The notes below the pieces were generated by a model. The model was not told where the DNA came from and did not search any database. It saw only the letters and a program-made list of their open reading frames with translations. Below are positions 46,916 through 58,020 of a stretch of DNA of 64,000 nt, piece by piece. The stretch's first letter is position 1, and each line of letters begins with the position of its first letter. A program made the position numbers and the translations under genes. This DNA comes from Capitulum mitella (Eukaryota > Arthropoda > Thecostraca > Pollicipedomorpha > Pollicipedidae): the NCBI GenBank assembly GCA_030062745.1, contig CP099846.1:8801432-8865431 (forward strand), read 5' to 3'.

Positions 46916-49900
46916 ATAGGGCCGTCCGGCGACGGTTCACCTGCCGGCCGGCCGGCCCGGCGGACGGCTCGGCGCGGCGCCGGCCGGCCGCCGCAGGCTC
47001 GTTAGCCGCCAGACGGCTGGTCCGACGTCGTGCACAGCGCGTCGGCGCCGGCGGCGGCCCAGCGCCGCGGCCGACGCGGCGGAAAGTCCAAATATTTGCC
47101 CGCGGCGGCGAGTCATTGCCGGACGGTGTCGAGTCACCGGTCCGACAAGCGAGCGGGCCGCCTCCTCACGTGATGACAAGCACGCCATCCGTCACCGGCC
47201 TCGTCGTCGTCATCGGACAGACTCTTGTGTGGCCGTGTGCCCTCATAAGCTACGAAGAATCCCCTATCATTCGTTATTCCGCATGTTTATGCGTTTTCCT
47301 ACGTGCTGATGTCCTTCAGCTGCACCATTTTGACACTATGCGTCCCATAACTCTCAGCCTCCCCCTGGCCTATCAATGCCGTCGAACGTCCTTCCCAAAT
47401 ATCACCCACTCGCGTCCTCTCCCATCCTCCTGCGCCCTCCCTCATCCTCCCTCGTGCTCCCGTGTACTCCTCCGCGGCGCCGGAGGCGGTGCCGAGCGCC
47501 GGTCCGCGCCGTACGCTCCGCTCGGCTCAGCTCCTCCAGCCGTCTAAACCAATCGGACCGCCATCGTTCATCGACAGGCGCACGTGCGCGCCAGCCTCGG
47601 GCGCCGCCCCGGGCGACGGCCGCATTTCACCGAGCACTTCCGGCCGACGGGCGCCTCGGCGGCCGGGAAGAGGCCTGTCGTCCGCCCGTCAGAGGCGGCC
47701 CACTGACGGCCTGAACAGGCCACCTGTCCCTCACGACGGGCGCAGAGGTGGGAGAAGGGAAGCATAAATAGGTCTGCCCTCTGCGCATCTGCATCTTTAC
47801 AATTACGGGTAGGAGCGAAATATGGAAGAAAAGATAGGTCGGTAAAAGAGAGTAGAACATAGAAGAAGAAAAAGAGAAACACTGATAGAGAAAACAGAGA
47901 GGACAGAGAAAAGGAGAAGACAAGATGGGACTTAAGAGATGTGGAGATGGGACAGGGAAAGCACTAGATGTGCCATTGATCGAACGGTTGACATGTTCTT
48001 GACACTCAGAGCTGGCCTCTCTTGTGACCCCTCTCCTTTTTTGCCAAAAATCGACGTTAGGCTGTTGTCATACGTACTGCGTAGCACAAAATTTCATGAT
48101 TTTCTTCCCTCTCACATCATTCACTCATTCTCAACTTTTCTTCCCCTTAAAGAGCAAAACAAGTGATGGTATTCTAATATTTAATAGCACCAAAAGCAGA
48201 ATACATATGGACAGATCACACGAGTGACACGGCAATTCGATTTCTTCCAAAATCAAAGAAAAACCAACCAATTGTAGTCAATAAACACGCGCTGCTCCAT
48301 CATAACAGTGTTCTATCATCATCATCATTATCATCATCATTCCGCCATTCATCAACCATAGTGGGATAGCTCCAGTAAACGGAGAAATTCTCGTGCCGCT
48401 GCGTTTGGACAATCACCGCGACCACTACAGCAGGCAGACGGCCGTTCCCGCGTCTCGCGCCAAGCCGCCAGTACACGTCAGTATACGTCTCCGTCTAAGT
48501 CAGTCTACGACTACGTCAGTAGTCAGTACAGTACACGCCAAGCCGTGTAACAATGGCAAGGCTAGCCTTGATGTGCTCAAACTTAAAATAGTGAAGGCAG
48601 TCTAGTTTTCGCATGTTGCAATATTCGGAATAATAAATGGATCATCAGCTATCAGTACGCACATTTAACGAAATTTTTCAGGGAATGACGTAATAGATAT
48701 CTGTTTTTGTATCTTTGCTTACAAAGAAGTACATCCTCAGAACGCAGAGGTTATTAATGTGCCCGTCGCAATGGACATGGCAACTGGAAAGGGATACGGG
48801 GTAGAAGGGGAAGGATATCGTTGTATTGGGTAGATGGGAAGTGGACTTAAGGTGGGCTAGGATAAGCCGTCTGGGGCGCTGCAGCCACTGGGCGCTGCGC
48901 CCAACAGGTTGGCATGAAATATTCATTGCAGAGGCGGCCAAACCTCTCCAGAGATGGGGGCCAAGACAGTTTTCAAACTCATTCTTTTCAATGCAACGCC
49001 ATAGAGTTAATGCTAAATTCCCACGGGAGATGGGGCAGCTGCCCCCCCCCCCTCCGTTCCCCCTAATTCGCCGCCCCGATGCGTAGTCATTTATTTGTAT
49101 TTATCACAAACTTGTTGAAGTGGGTAGAGATGGAGCGAGAACCCATGCTAGGCCGAGCTTGCTGGCGGACTCTGACTCCACCACGGAAATGTTTCCAAAC
49201 ATGTAGCAACTTTACCTCTGGCAGTTAACCATACGATACTGGAGGATCTTGCTCGCATCGTGCAACTCCACAATACTGCTGCCTCATGACTGGCTGATCT
49301 CGGTTCTGGGTCAGATACGGGGGCCTGTTCTGAAACTCAAACCCAGTGCTTGCCACAAACCGGACTATGCTATCCGGGTACTCAGAAGAAATCACACACC
49401 GAAGTATAGTTCAGTAAAACTATCCACTAAGAACGGAGCAAATGATTATGCAACAATATTGAGTCACCATGCAGTAATTCAGATGACTCAGACGCCGCGA
49501 GCGGTGATCGCTCCGTCTAGTTCTCCTCGAGATCGCACGCGGCGGAGTTGGAAGCCGAATGGCGGACGAGAGCCAACTCCTACGTCACGAATGCTGTCGT
49601 CACTGAGCGATGAGAATGGAGCGCCTGTTTACGCGTCGATTAGAACTTAGTCTTCAAAGCGAACGCCGGAGCACGATGGGGCTTTTGAATTGGAAAAGGC
49701 AAGTGCCGAACGTTCAGACATCCGCTTATGGTTATTAACTGTCTGTTTCATTGCTGCCAGTGCAGTTTGCAGGAGACGGTATCCACGGAATCGTACAACG
49801 AAGGGTGGTTAGTGCTGAGAGGAGTATAAACGAAATGTACAACAATGAATCCAAGAGTATCCTCAACATTGCACAAAGCTTTCCAGATAATGTCCTTTGA

Positions 49901-51103
49901 GCATCCAGCGTGTTCAAAAATGGAGGGTAAAAAGCCATTGCAAAAGGTTTAAGCGACATCGGAGAGAGGATGTCGCCACCTGTGATGTGACCATTATTTG
50001 AAAAGCCACGACATCAAAGCAGCCCATGTGGAAAACCAGTGTCGTGGTGTATTGGACCTGTGCCAAATGACGAGTTCTCACAAGGCTAATTCGATTAAGC
50101 GAACTCGATGGTGCAAATGTAAAATTATTACTGACTATTGCTGTCGCACCAGGAACGACACACGATAACAGAGAGTGAGCAGAGTCCTCTACACAAGGAA
50201 TACGCAACCCGTGATGCTAACATTAGCTTTTTTGATACTGCATTCATTTCTGATTTCACATCCAAATCCACTAAATCGTAAAAATCGCCTTTGTCGATAC
50301 CGATAAGCATGCTTTTATGTCATCCTGTCTTTTTTCGATCCGTAGGTATGGATTATGTACTCCAGGTGGCGACTGGTCGGCTCGACAACCTGAACAAGAG
50401 GAACACACCCAAGGATAGGGAAAACGTGTCAGGGTTCACGAAAGACTTATGACGAGAAGTTCCGCAAATTCAAGGATTTCTTCTACTACAGACAAAGAAA
50501 GCATAAGACTTCAGGGAAACGATTCACCTCGGTTAAGTTTTCGAAAACGGGTCGAAAATCTCGAAAATCATGTTTTTAGCACTCGTTTTTCTTAAAGATC
50601 CCTGGGATCGTCAAAGAACGCGATTAAGCAAAAGCTATATTCTGACTAGAGCTGAAAATTAGGATGAGGATAATTCTAGTATTCGGCCGCATATTCGCAT
50701 TCGACGAACTCTGAATCTTGATTCCGGGATTCGAATATTTGGCGAGTATTCAGCGAGTGTTCGTTTTTTTCATCCGAGTATTCGCCGAATGTTGGAACGC
50801 CAACCGGGCATTCAAATACTCTTGTGCATTTCGCTGCAGAATCTGAAGGACCATGCGACCCAAATCATGCACGGCCAGGCGGAACGCTAATTCGGACGTT
50901 GTCTAACGTTATTTCGGCTTCTATCCAGCATGCCGCATGATGTACGAGAGTACGGATAAGAGCAATGCTGATTGTGGCAATGAGATATGCTTCGTCCCTC
51001 CTGTGTGTGAACTTCAGTTCTGTGTGACGGCACTGCAAGTCCCTCACAAGAATGTTCTGGCAGATAAAATTTAATTTTTCTGTAAAAAAATGCGGCTATT
51101 TAA

Positions 51104-52313
51104 CCCTATTCCCGGCAGGGGGGATGAATTCGTCCCTCTAGAGTTTTTTGCTTGTCAATTCAAGGCTTTTTAACGCAGCTTCACAAAACGTCGTGACGTT
51201 CCCTAGCTATTCTTTCTACGTGCCGTGACAAAATTTCAGAATTCTTTTTTGCTCAGGGGCGGAGCCAGGCAACGTTTTTGGGAGGCACCTCAGGCCATTT
51301 TTGGCCATGTTGAGGGTAAAAGGAAAATGTCTGCCAAAAACAGAGTTTTTAAGATAGAACTTAAAACTTTACGTGGATGTATAGCTAAATGGTTGAGCAA
51401 TGTGCAGATATAATTGTGTTTATCTGAGGTCACTTTACGAGGTCAGGTCAAGGTCAAAAGTCAAAATTTTTGTTTTATTGCAATCATTTCGACGCTGTTT
51501 TTTTTTCAAATGCCAAACCCGGAATATGTATGACGTAGAAAGATGCTCTCTACTTGTGTATCAAGTTTCAGCTTGATATCAGGTCGGGTCACGGAGCTAT
51601 GACCTACAATGTCAGCGCGCGTACCCGATATCGCAATAGGCATAAAATGAAATTTTGAAATAGAGTGAATCCAAATGAATGAAAACGTTTACAGGTAATA
51701 TTAAATGCACACGAGATCATTCCAAATGACTCCAAGGTCACTGGAGGTCATTTAAGGCCAAAGATCACAAGTTCACCTGAAGAACGTGTGACCATGACAC
51801 TTCGCCCTTTTTCATGTCCCTGGCACCGCCTATGCTAACATTATACAAACACTGTAATGAGATTTGTACTTCTTTAGCATAGCATGACTACCAGAAGCCA
51901 AAAAAAGGTGTTTTTGCCTTTCTTGTTTATTCAGTTGTTGGAAGACTAGTCCTCCTGTTTTTGAAACCCTGTGAACACCCATGAATTTTCCCAAAATTTC
52001 AGATGTGTGTGCCAGTGGTAAAAGTCCCATCCATAATCTCTCGATTCATGCCAGTTTCATCGAAATCGGTCCATAAACAACGGAGTTATAAGAAGTCCAA
52101 ACATACCCCTGATTTTGACATTTCTGATCTCCTGTATTCACACTTTTCAAAATTTTGAAAACTTCTTTTTATAAAAATGTAGTTCACGTCATGGCAAATC
52201 GATTGCCGTTTGTTGCGATGAAATCGGATGTGTAGTTCTCGAGATATCAGGGGGGCCGAATCCGCTCCCCCTGCAGGGAATCGACCATACCGTCTAGCCC
52301 TCCGGGAATAGGG
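51104..52313 (+). mobile_element. piggyBac-like MITE with perfect TIRs and TTAA
   Basis: A 1,210-bp element with perfect 12-bp terminal inverted repeats CCCTATTCCCGG (51104-51115 and the complement at 52302-52313) flanked on both sides by TTAA (51100-51103, 52314-52317). TTAA target sites with CCC/GGG ends are diagnostic of the piggyBac superfamily. No transposase frame is present. A hAT-like end, CAGGGGCGGAGCCAGGCAAC, occurs inside at 51254, with a mirrored relative ending at 51834, so an older hAT element may be nested in its ancestry. A diverged relative is at 11020-12150. Confidence 0.85.
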
Positions 52314-52317
52314 TTAA

Positions 52318-52616
52318 AGGGGAAAGGGTAATATTAACGAAAAGAACGGCTGCATTAGATAAGAGATGGACAGAAAGTCAAGAATTAAGTCTAAAGCGAT
52401 ATTCCATCTTTCTATCCCTTATCTACAGATATATCTATATGCATGGGGATAAAGGCAATTTCTTATTTTATAAATAGTAGCAAAAAAACTCGCAAATTTC
52501 TGTTGGTAAAAAGACAGTGAGCTAAATCCGTTGAGAAACCCACACCTGGCGAGGGTTAGGTTGTCGGGCCCTCGGCTCGGCCCATCCCCAATCATTTACA
52601 GAAATCGACGCCTCTG
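52318..52616 (+). mobile_element. hAT-like MITE family C, 3' part
   Basis: Collinear with the 3' two-thirds of 38232-38655: ACGGCTGCATTAGATAAGAG, GGGTTAGGTTGTCGGGCCCT and the end AATCATTTACAGAAATCGAC. It begins exactly at the TTAA that bounds the piggyBac-like MITE, at the place where the intact copy has TTTTAAAGGG, which suggests that MITE inserted into this copy. The expected 5' part is not recognisable left of 51100. Confidence 0.7.
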
Positions 52617-52974
52617 GCCGATGCTGCCAGTCACCGAGTGGTCTTGATCAATACCGAAGACTGGGCGGAAACTTAACTTTACTCTAATCTCTTTTGCTGA
52701 CGTGGCAGCGATGAATAAGACAGAGATTGTATGCTTCCCCATAGTTATATCTTCTCGAGCTAACCATTCCGGAGCACCGTGTCGTGTGGGTGCGCTTGAC
52801 GCTTTGCACCTTTGATTACACAGCAGCATGACTGCCAATCAGAGCGCTCTCTGCCGCTGACGTCATACCCCTCCCCTGCCTCTGAAGCGCCAGGCGCCAT
52901 CCGCCCGATGCTCGGTGCCTACAGCAGTTTTAGTCTTTTAGCTTGTTTACGTAATTGTGAATCTGTCCGATTTT

Positions 52975-53369
52975 CACGGGCATCGATTTCTGTACATGAT
53001 TGGGGGGGGGGGGCGACCCGAGGGCCCGACAATCGTACTTCCCCCAAATGCGGATTTTTGAGCGGGTTTAGCCCACTTCATATTGACCAACGGAAATGTA
53101 TACTTTTTTTGCTATTTATCACATTGAAAACTGCATATATCTCCGTGTATATAAATCTAAAGATAGAAGATCAAAAGATAGCTAGATTACTTTATGGTTT
53201 GTTTTGTACTCCTGCATAGCTGCTATCTATTACGGCCGTTCCTTTTGTTATTATTGCCCATTTTCCTTAAAAACTGTTGGAAAATATTGGAGATCCAAAC
53301 CAAAAGTGGGGGAAACAAATCGACATGGGGACCCAGGCCTTCACAAAAAAATACAAATCGACACCCCTG
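52975..53369 (-). mobile_element. hAT-like MITE family C, inverted copy
   Basis: A 395-bp copy in reverse orientation. On the minus strand it starts CAGGGGTGTCGATTTGTATT; on the plus strand its other end reads CACGGGCATCGATTTCTGTA, so the ends are mutual inverted repeats. The flanking octamers CCGATTTT (52967-52974) and CAGATTTT (53370-53377) agree at seven of eight bases. Together with 52318-52616 it forms an inverted pair around a 358-bp spacer. Confidence 0.82.
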
Positions 53370-55070
53370 CAGATTTTTATGTAATGTTCCGGTCGCATTC
53401 GAATGCACCGATCCGAATGTTAGAAACCAAAGCCTTAACGAACTCTCAGCTCTACTTCTGACGTCTCTCGTTGATGATGCAATATTACGTTCTGCTACCA
53501 CTTATTGGTCCACGTCCGCTAGCGTCGTCACTCAGCAACTGACAATGGGCACGGATGAAAACGAGTGGAACTTTAAGGAAATCTCTCTGAAATTCGTAAA
53601 CATAGAGCTTTTAAGACATATATAATGCGAATGAGAAATCGGTTTCTGAAACTAGAAGCAACAATTTGGTAGCTCAAAACACTTATTAAACGTAGAACAT
53701 TCCCTTTCAATCATACGATAAACGTGCAGATTTCGGTCAAGTTGATCCACCGCTGTGGAACCGGAAATGCGCGCCGATTACACTATGAATTTTAACTATG
53801 AGACGTTTGTGTTTCGTCGCTAAAGGCCCACCAGTCGGTTTGGTGAGAGTATCTGCTGCTTCCGCGGTACGTCAATGACCCTGCGTCATACTTTCAAGAT
53901 TGGTTATCTGTGATTATTGCCATCAGGATTATTGCTGTCAAGAATGCTTATCGCTTATTCTATTGCAGGTTTTCCGCACCACTCAGAAACTCCAGTAAAT
54001 GATTAGCGTCTGCTGTAATTAGAACGGGCGTTTCTTCAAACCCACTCAAAGTTCGGGGTGATTTACCGAGTGCTGAACAAGAGCTAGAGCTAGAGAGATC
54101 AAAAGGAACAATTTCAGACGAGTGGGCCGGACCACTTCAACCGCATCTCAGTTCTTTAAACCAGCATAACGTTACTTCACTTAAAGGGAATGTTCCAAAT
54201 TACCACGTGCTTCGAACTGAGAAAGCCAAGGTGTAGTCACTAGTCTAAGAAGCCAGTTTGTGACGTCCTATGTCGCATAACTCTATACGTTCGGAGGTTC
54301 AAAGCGATTTACCGAGGTTTTCTTATGTGTCATATTCGGCCGTGTTTTATCTACAGCTGTTGCATGACATAACAAGCAGTCACAGACCAATCAGCGCTTG
54401 CTTTTGTTAGCCTGCGCAGGCCCGTAATTCGTCATTTTGGCAGACGACTCTAGAAGATCGTTTGAATTAATTCTATAGCTTCCAATCAGAAAAACTGATC
54501 ACTGAAAGCATTATCAGCGACATTTTTGAGACCAACAAAATATACTTATGAAAAGTTAATCGACGTGGAATATTCCCCTTCATACCTTCAAAACCACTTT
54601 TGTTCAAAGTGGTGTAAAACATAACTCACCCGACCAGGTAAAATGCTAAACTTAATACCCTTGAAATGATGGACGTCACAACAGCCAGCAGTTACACACA
54701 AGGGCGGATCCAGACTTTGTGCTCAGGGGCGGTCAAATCTCCAACCGTGGAATATCATCTAACCTGCCCTAAAGGTCCATTTCTCCCGAAATTTCGGCTT
54801 TTTCGTTTTGCCGTTTTCCAAAATCGACATGCACTTAAAAGGTTTCGAAGACAAAAAAAGCACTTTCCATCCGAAAAACGGGCCCTCGCCCTCGCCCTCA
54901 CCCCTCCCCTCCCCTCCAGGAAAAAGGGGTCACGCCCCGATATCCCCGCCCCGCGAGTGGTTACAGTTACATATTACGACAATACTATAACACATTACGA
55001 CAACCCCCCTACCGCAACCGTCCCCCCCCCCCGCCAACACCGCGCCGCGGCAGGACGACGCGCCACTCAC

Positions 55071-55094
55071 GTATCGGCTCCTGTAAGACGACAT
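55071..55094 (-). CDS. Candidate first coding exon of long Fhod transcript
   Basis: ATG followed by seven codons (MSSYRSRY) and a perfect donor GTGAGT at 55070, leaving in phase 0. The Ser/Tyr/Arg peptide reads smoothly into the Ser/Tyr-rich exon at 43139, also phase 0. It lies at the edge of a CpG-dense block, as expected of a 5' exon. So short a frame is not significant alone; support is the donor, phase, composition and promoter-like setting. The Kozak context is ordinary. The 5' UTR extent is unknown. Confidence 0.5.
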
Positions 55095-55520
55095 GGGTGG
55101 CTGCGGCCGGCGGCTCGGCCGGGCGATCCGGGGCCGGACGCGTCACTGCCGGCCGGCCGATCACAGGTGTCCCCGCCGCCGGCCGCCGCCGACCGTCGGC
55201 CGCCGGCCGCCGCTGCCGCCGCCGCCGCCGCCTCTGTCGCCGCCGGCTAAAAGTAGCGCCCCGCCGCTGCCAGCCGCGCCGACATTCCAGCTTATGGCAG
55301 AAGCGGCGAACAGAGATCGACGACCAATCGCGCCATGGTGGCCGGCGCCCCCGCTCCGATGGACGGGGCGGGGGCGCTCTCAGCGAGTTGAGCGACCCGA
55401 GGGACGCTTCCGCGTGTCTTCTGTTTGATTTTACTGGCCGGAGGTGCCAGTTCGGTTCGAACTGTTGGCCGTCGCGTTACGGGCGCGCGGCACGAAACGT
55501 TCAACCCCGTAGCTTTCGTG
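55095..55520 (-). promoter_or_regulatory. CpG-dense candidate distal promoter and 5' UTR
   Basis: GC-rich, CpG-dense block immediately upstream of the candidate ATG, ending fairly sharply near 55520. No TATA box found. Probable CpG-type promoter of the long transcript; inference from position and composition. Confidence 0.4.
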
Positions 55521-55619
55521 AAAACATTGAGACGTGAACGATAAATTATGGCTCGCGCACCGATCGGTTTGTTATGGTTCTGATCAGGCACATGGCACAC
55601 GTCCAGTTCCGGAGGCTCA

Positions 55620-55653
55620 CAAAGTGCCTCGGATTGCAATCCGAGGCACTTTG
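55620..55653. repeat. Perfect 34-bp palindrome
   Basis: CAAAGTGCCTCGGATTG is followed directly by its reverse complement with no spacer, giving a 34-bp perfect dyad. It is not flanked by recognisable element ends. It could extrude as a cruciform or form an RNA hairpin. Confidence 0.97.
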
Positions 55654-55840
55654 CACAGGCATCATCTTGAGATGCAGGGCAGAAGACAAATGTCCCCGTG
55701 CGCCAGTTCCGGAATTATTACAGGATTGCACTGTTGTCATGGGTAGAGTACTCCATGCTTGTGGGTGCACAGGCCCCCATATACCGTAATTCAGCACCCT
55801 CAAACACTGTTCATTCTATCTTGACGTTGAATTCCATTTG

Positions 55841-55868
55841 ATATATGTATATACATATATATGTATAT

Positions 55869-55915
<47 letters not shown>
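55841..55915. repeat. (TA/TATG)n-(CA)n-(TA)n microsatellite
   Basis: Compound dinucleotide array, strikingly similar in order to the one at 11709. Confidence 0.96.
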
Positions 55916-55919
55916 GGAA

Positions 55920-56465
55920 ACCGTACCGTGTTCAAGAAGTTATACAAGTGCTTCTGACGTTTTTTGGTTAAGATCTGAAAAACGGCGACGCGACATCCCT
56001 GTTGGGATCCGCCTCTGATTGGCATTTCCTAAGAGCTTAGACGATACGGCGCATAGCTTTGGTCTCCTCTCGGACTAAGCAGCTGTGTAACGTCCCGGCT
56101 TTGCCAAGAGCCACTCGGGTAAACGTCGTAGCATATGAGTTTGCAAATTAATATACGGTCGTTCGTCGACAGGGAAGCAAAGCTCTGAATACAGTTAACA
56201 CACATTTCTGTCTTTAAAAGTGCATACAGTCAGAAATGTCTCATAAGTAAACGGTCTCACAAACTAGAAAAATTTGTGCCGGCAGTAAACCTTTGATCAG
56301 GCTGTTCGTTAGGGCTTGCATGCAATCTCTTTTCCCAGGGGTACGGGAACGGTTTCAAAGTTGTTGGGGAGGGGGGGAGGGGCGCCTCAAAAATCAGTAA
56401 AACAATGAAGGATTCATCCAGATGCTCTGTCACAGGGCCGCTTCTCTTTCTGCCATCTCTTTCTG

Positions 56466-56552
<87 letters not shown>

Positions 56553-58020
56553 AAGGACTTCTTACCAGTACCGAACCAGCAAATGCGCGGATAATTGTGC
56601 AGAATATTTATGGACGTATGCGATAATGTTCGAAATTCCTTATCGTGAAGTCTTCGTTCGAATTTCGTGTTCAGCGTTCTAATTGAAAATGATGCTAGAG
56701 ACTTCAGTAGCTTTTCAGGTAGCTCACGCTACAGATAACGCAGTCAGACTGGAATATTCTATTTAAGGTTGGAAATTCACGGGGAAAACATAACAAGGTT
56801 GGACTGAAGCAAACCACTCATAAAACATTGCGCGTGGACTCGAACTTAGTTCAGTAGTACTTACTTCAGCGGCGGCCGAAAGTAGATAGCCTGAATGAGC
56901 CTTTGGCTCAATCCCCCACCCCACCCCCCAGACACATACAGACACACCAGGCACATAACCAGGATTTGCCTAAGGAGGGGCAAAACACTCTTAGGGTTCC
57001 TTACCTGCCTTTGGGACCTCCACAATCTACCCACAAAGTTACTTTTCTTACATAATCTATGCTCTTTTCTTTGACATGGACCTCTAGCAAGCCATCATTT
57101 TCGTATTTGTCATCAGATTAAGGCCATTTTTCTGCTTCATAGGTTCCCATTTTGGAGGTTTCCCACCTTCCCAGGAGAGAATAATTTGCCCTCATTATCC
57201 CACTAACTGGATATGAGACTGCGATCACCACTGAATGAAACAATGACCACAGTCAAGCAGGTAGATGACTTCTTTCTTTCGAGCTGCCCAAAGGCAGTGA
57301 TTCTGGAAGAGCACAAAATCAACTGCAAGACCAGAATACCAACCCAATGACGGGGTATATGAAAGATTGGTAGGACCAAAGAGAGGCTGAATCCCTTCCC
57401 CTCTTCCCAAATGTAAGTTTGTTAATGAATTTAGCCTTCCTATTTTAAACAAATACGATTTTTAAGCCTTTCTGTAGTTTTTTTTAAGACTTATCAGTAC
57501 CAAACTATACACACATTTATATGCATACATTTATGTATTATCTGTATAATTTATTGATACATTTTTCATCTGCATTTCATTTCAGGCACTTGTGATTTAG
57601 AACGTTCGAAAAAAATAGTACTGGTAGGGCTCAGGCCCTACCAGGATCAATGCCGAAGATAAATCTCCATAACTATGGTAACCGTCTGTAAATATCTCAA
57701 AAACCACGAGACTGATATCAATATTACACTCCAAAATCCCTCCAACTGCATGCATCGATTGCATTAAGCTTCTTTCCAGTTTTAACCCTCTCTTTCTCCA
57801 GCCTTTCCTGTGGCAGATCGCTTGCAACTGGCTCAGCTTCCTGGCGGTCCCAGCTAAAAAGAAAATAAATATTAACCCTGTAGAGGCCCTTCTTTTCCCC
57901 ATAAAAGCCGACTGGGTCGGCTGATGACTCTTCGTTTCGTTGTCGTCAGCGCCGGTGTGCGACCTTCCGTCGCCACAACCAAAAATAACAACCGCAACCA
58001 AGGCAACACAGAGGTGCCGC
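55920..58020. other. Intergenic stretch, nothing firmly recognised
   Basis: Contains (CT)n at 56472-56550 and a hAT-like end CAGGCACATAACCAGGATTT near 56949. A minus open frame of 189 codons at 57597-58166 partly covers the head of the element at 58021 and shows no family motif. Confidence 0.4.
56472..56550. repeat. (CT)n microsatellite, ~38 units
   Basis: Uninterrupted CT repeat of nearly 80 bp. Confidence 0.97.

Larger units (their letters stand above)
43226..55070 (-). other. Presumed long intron (11.8 kb), transposon-rich
   Basis: Bounded by the donor GTGAGT at 55070 and the acceptor at 43226. Contents listed separately: 35-bp minisatellite, two hAT-like elements with microsatellite or tandem interiors, a ~12-bp degenerate repeat, CpG patches at 44230-44470, 46920-47190 and 47460-47750, a piggyBac-like MITE and family C hAT-like copies. 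The stretches 43340-44220, 47760-51090 and 53380-54660 show nothing I can identify beyond a short (ATC)n at 48314-48345. Confidence 0.6.
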
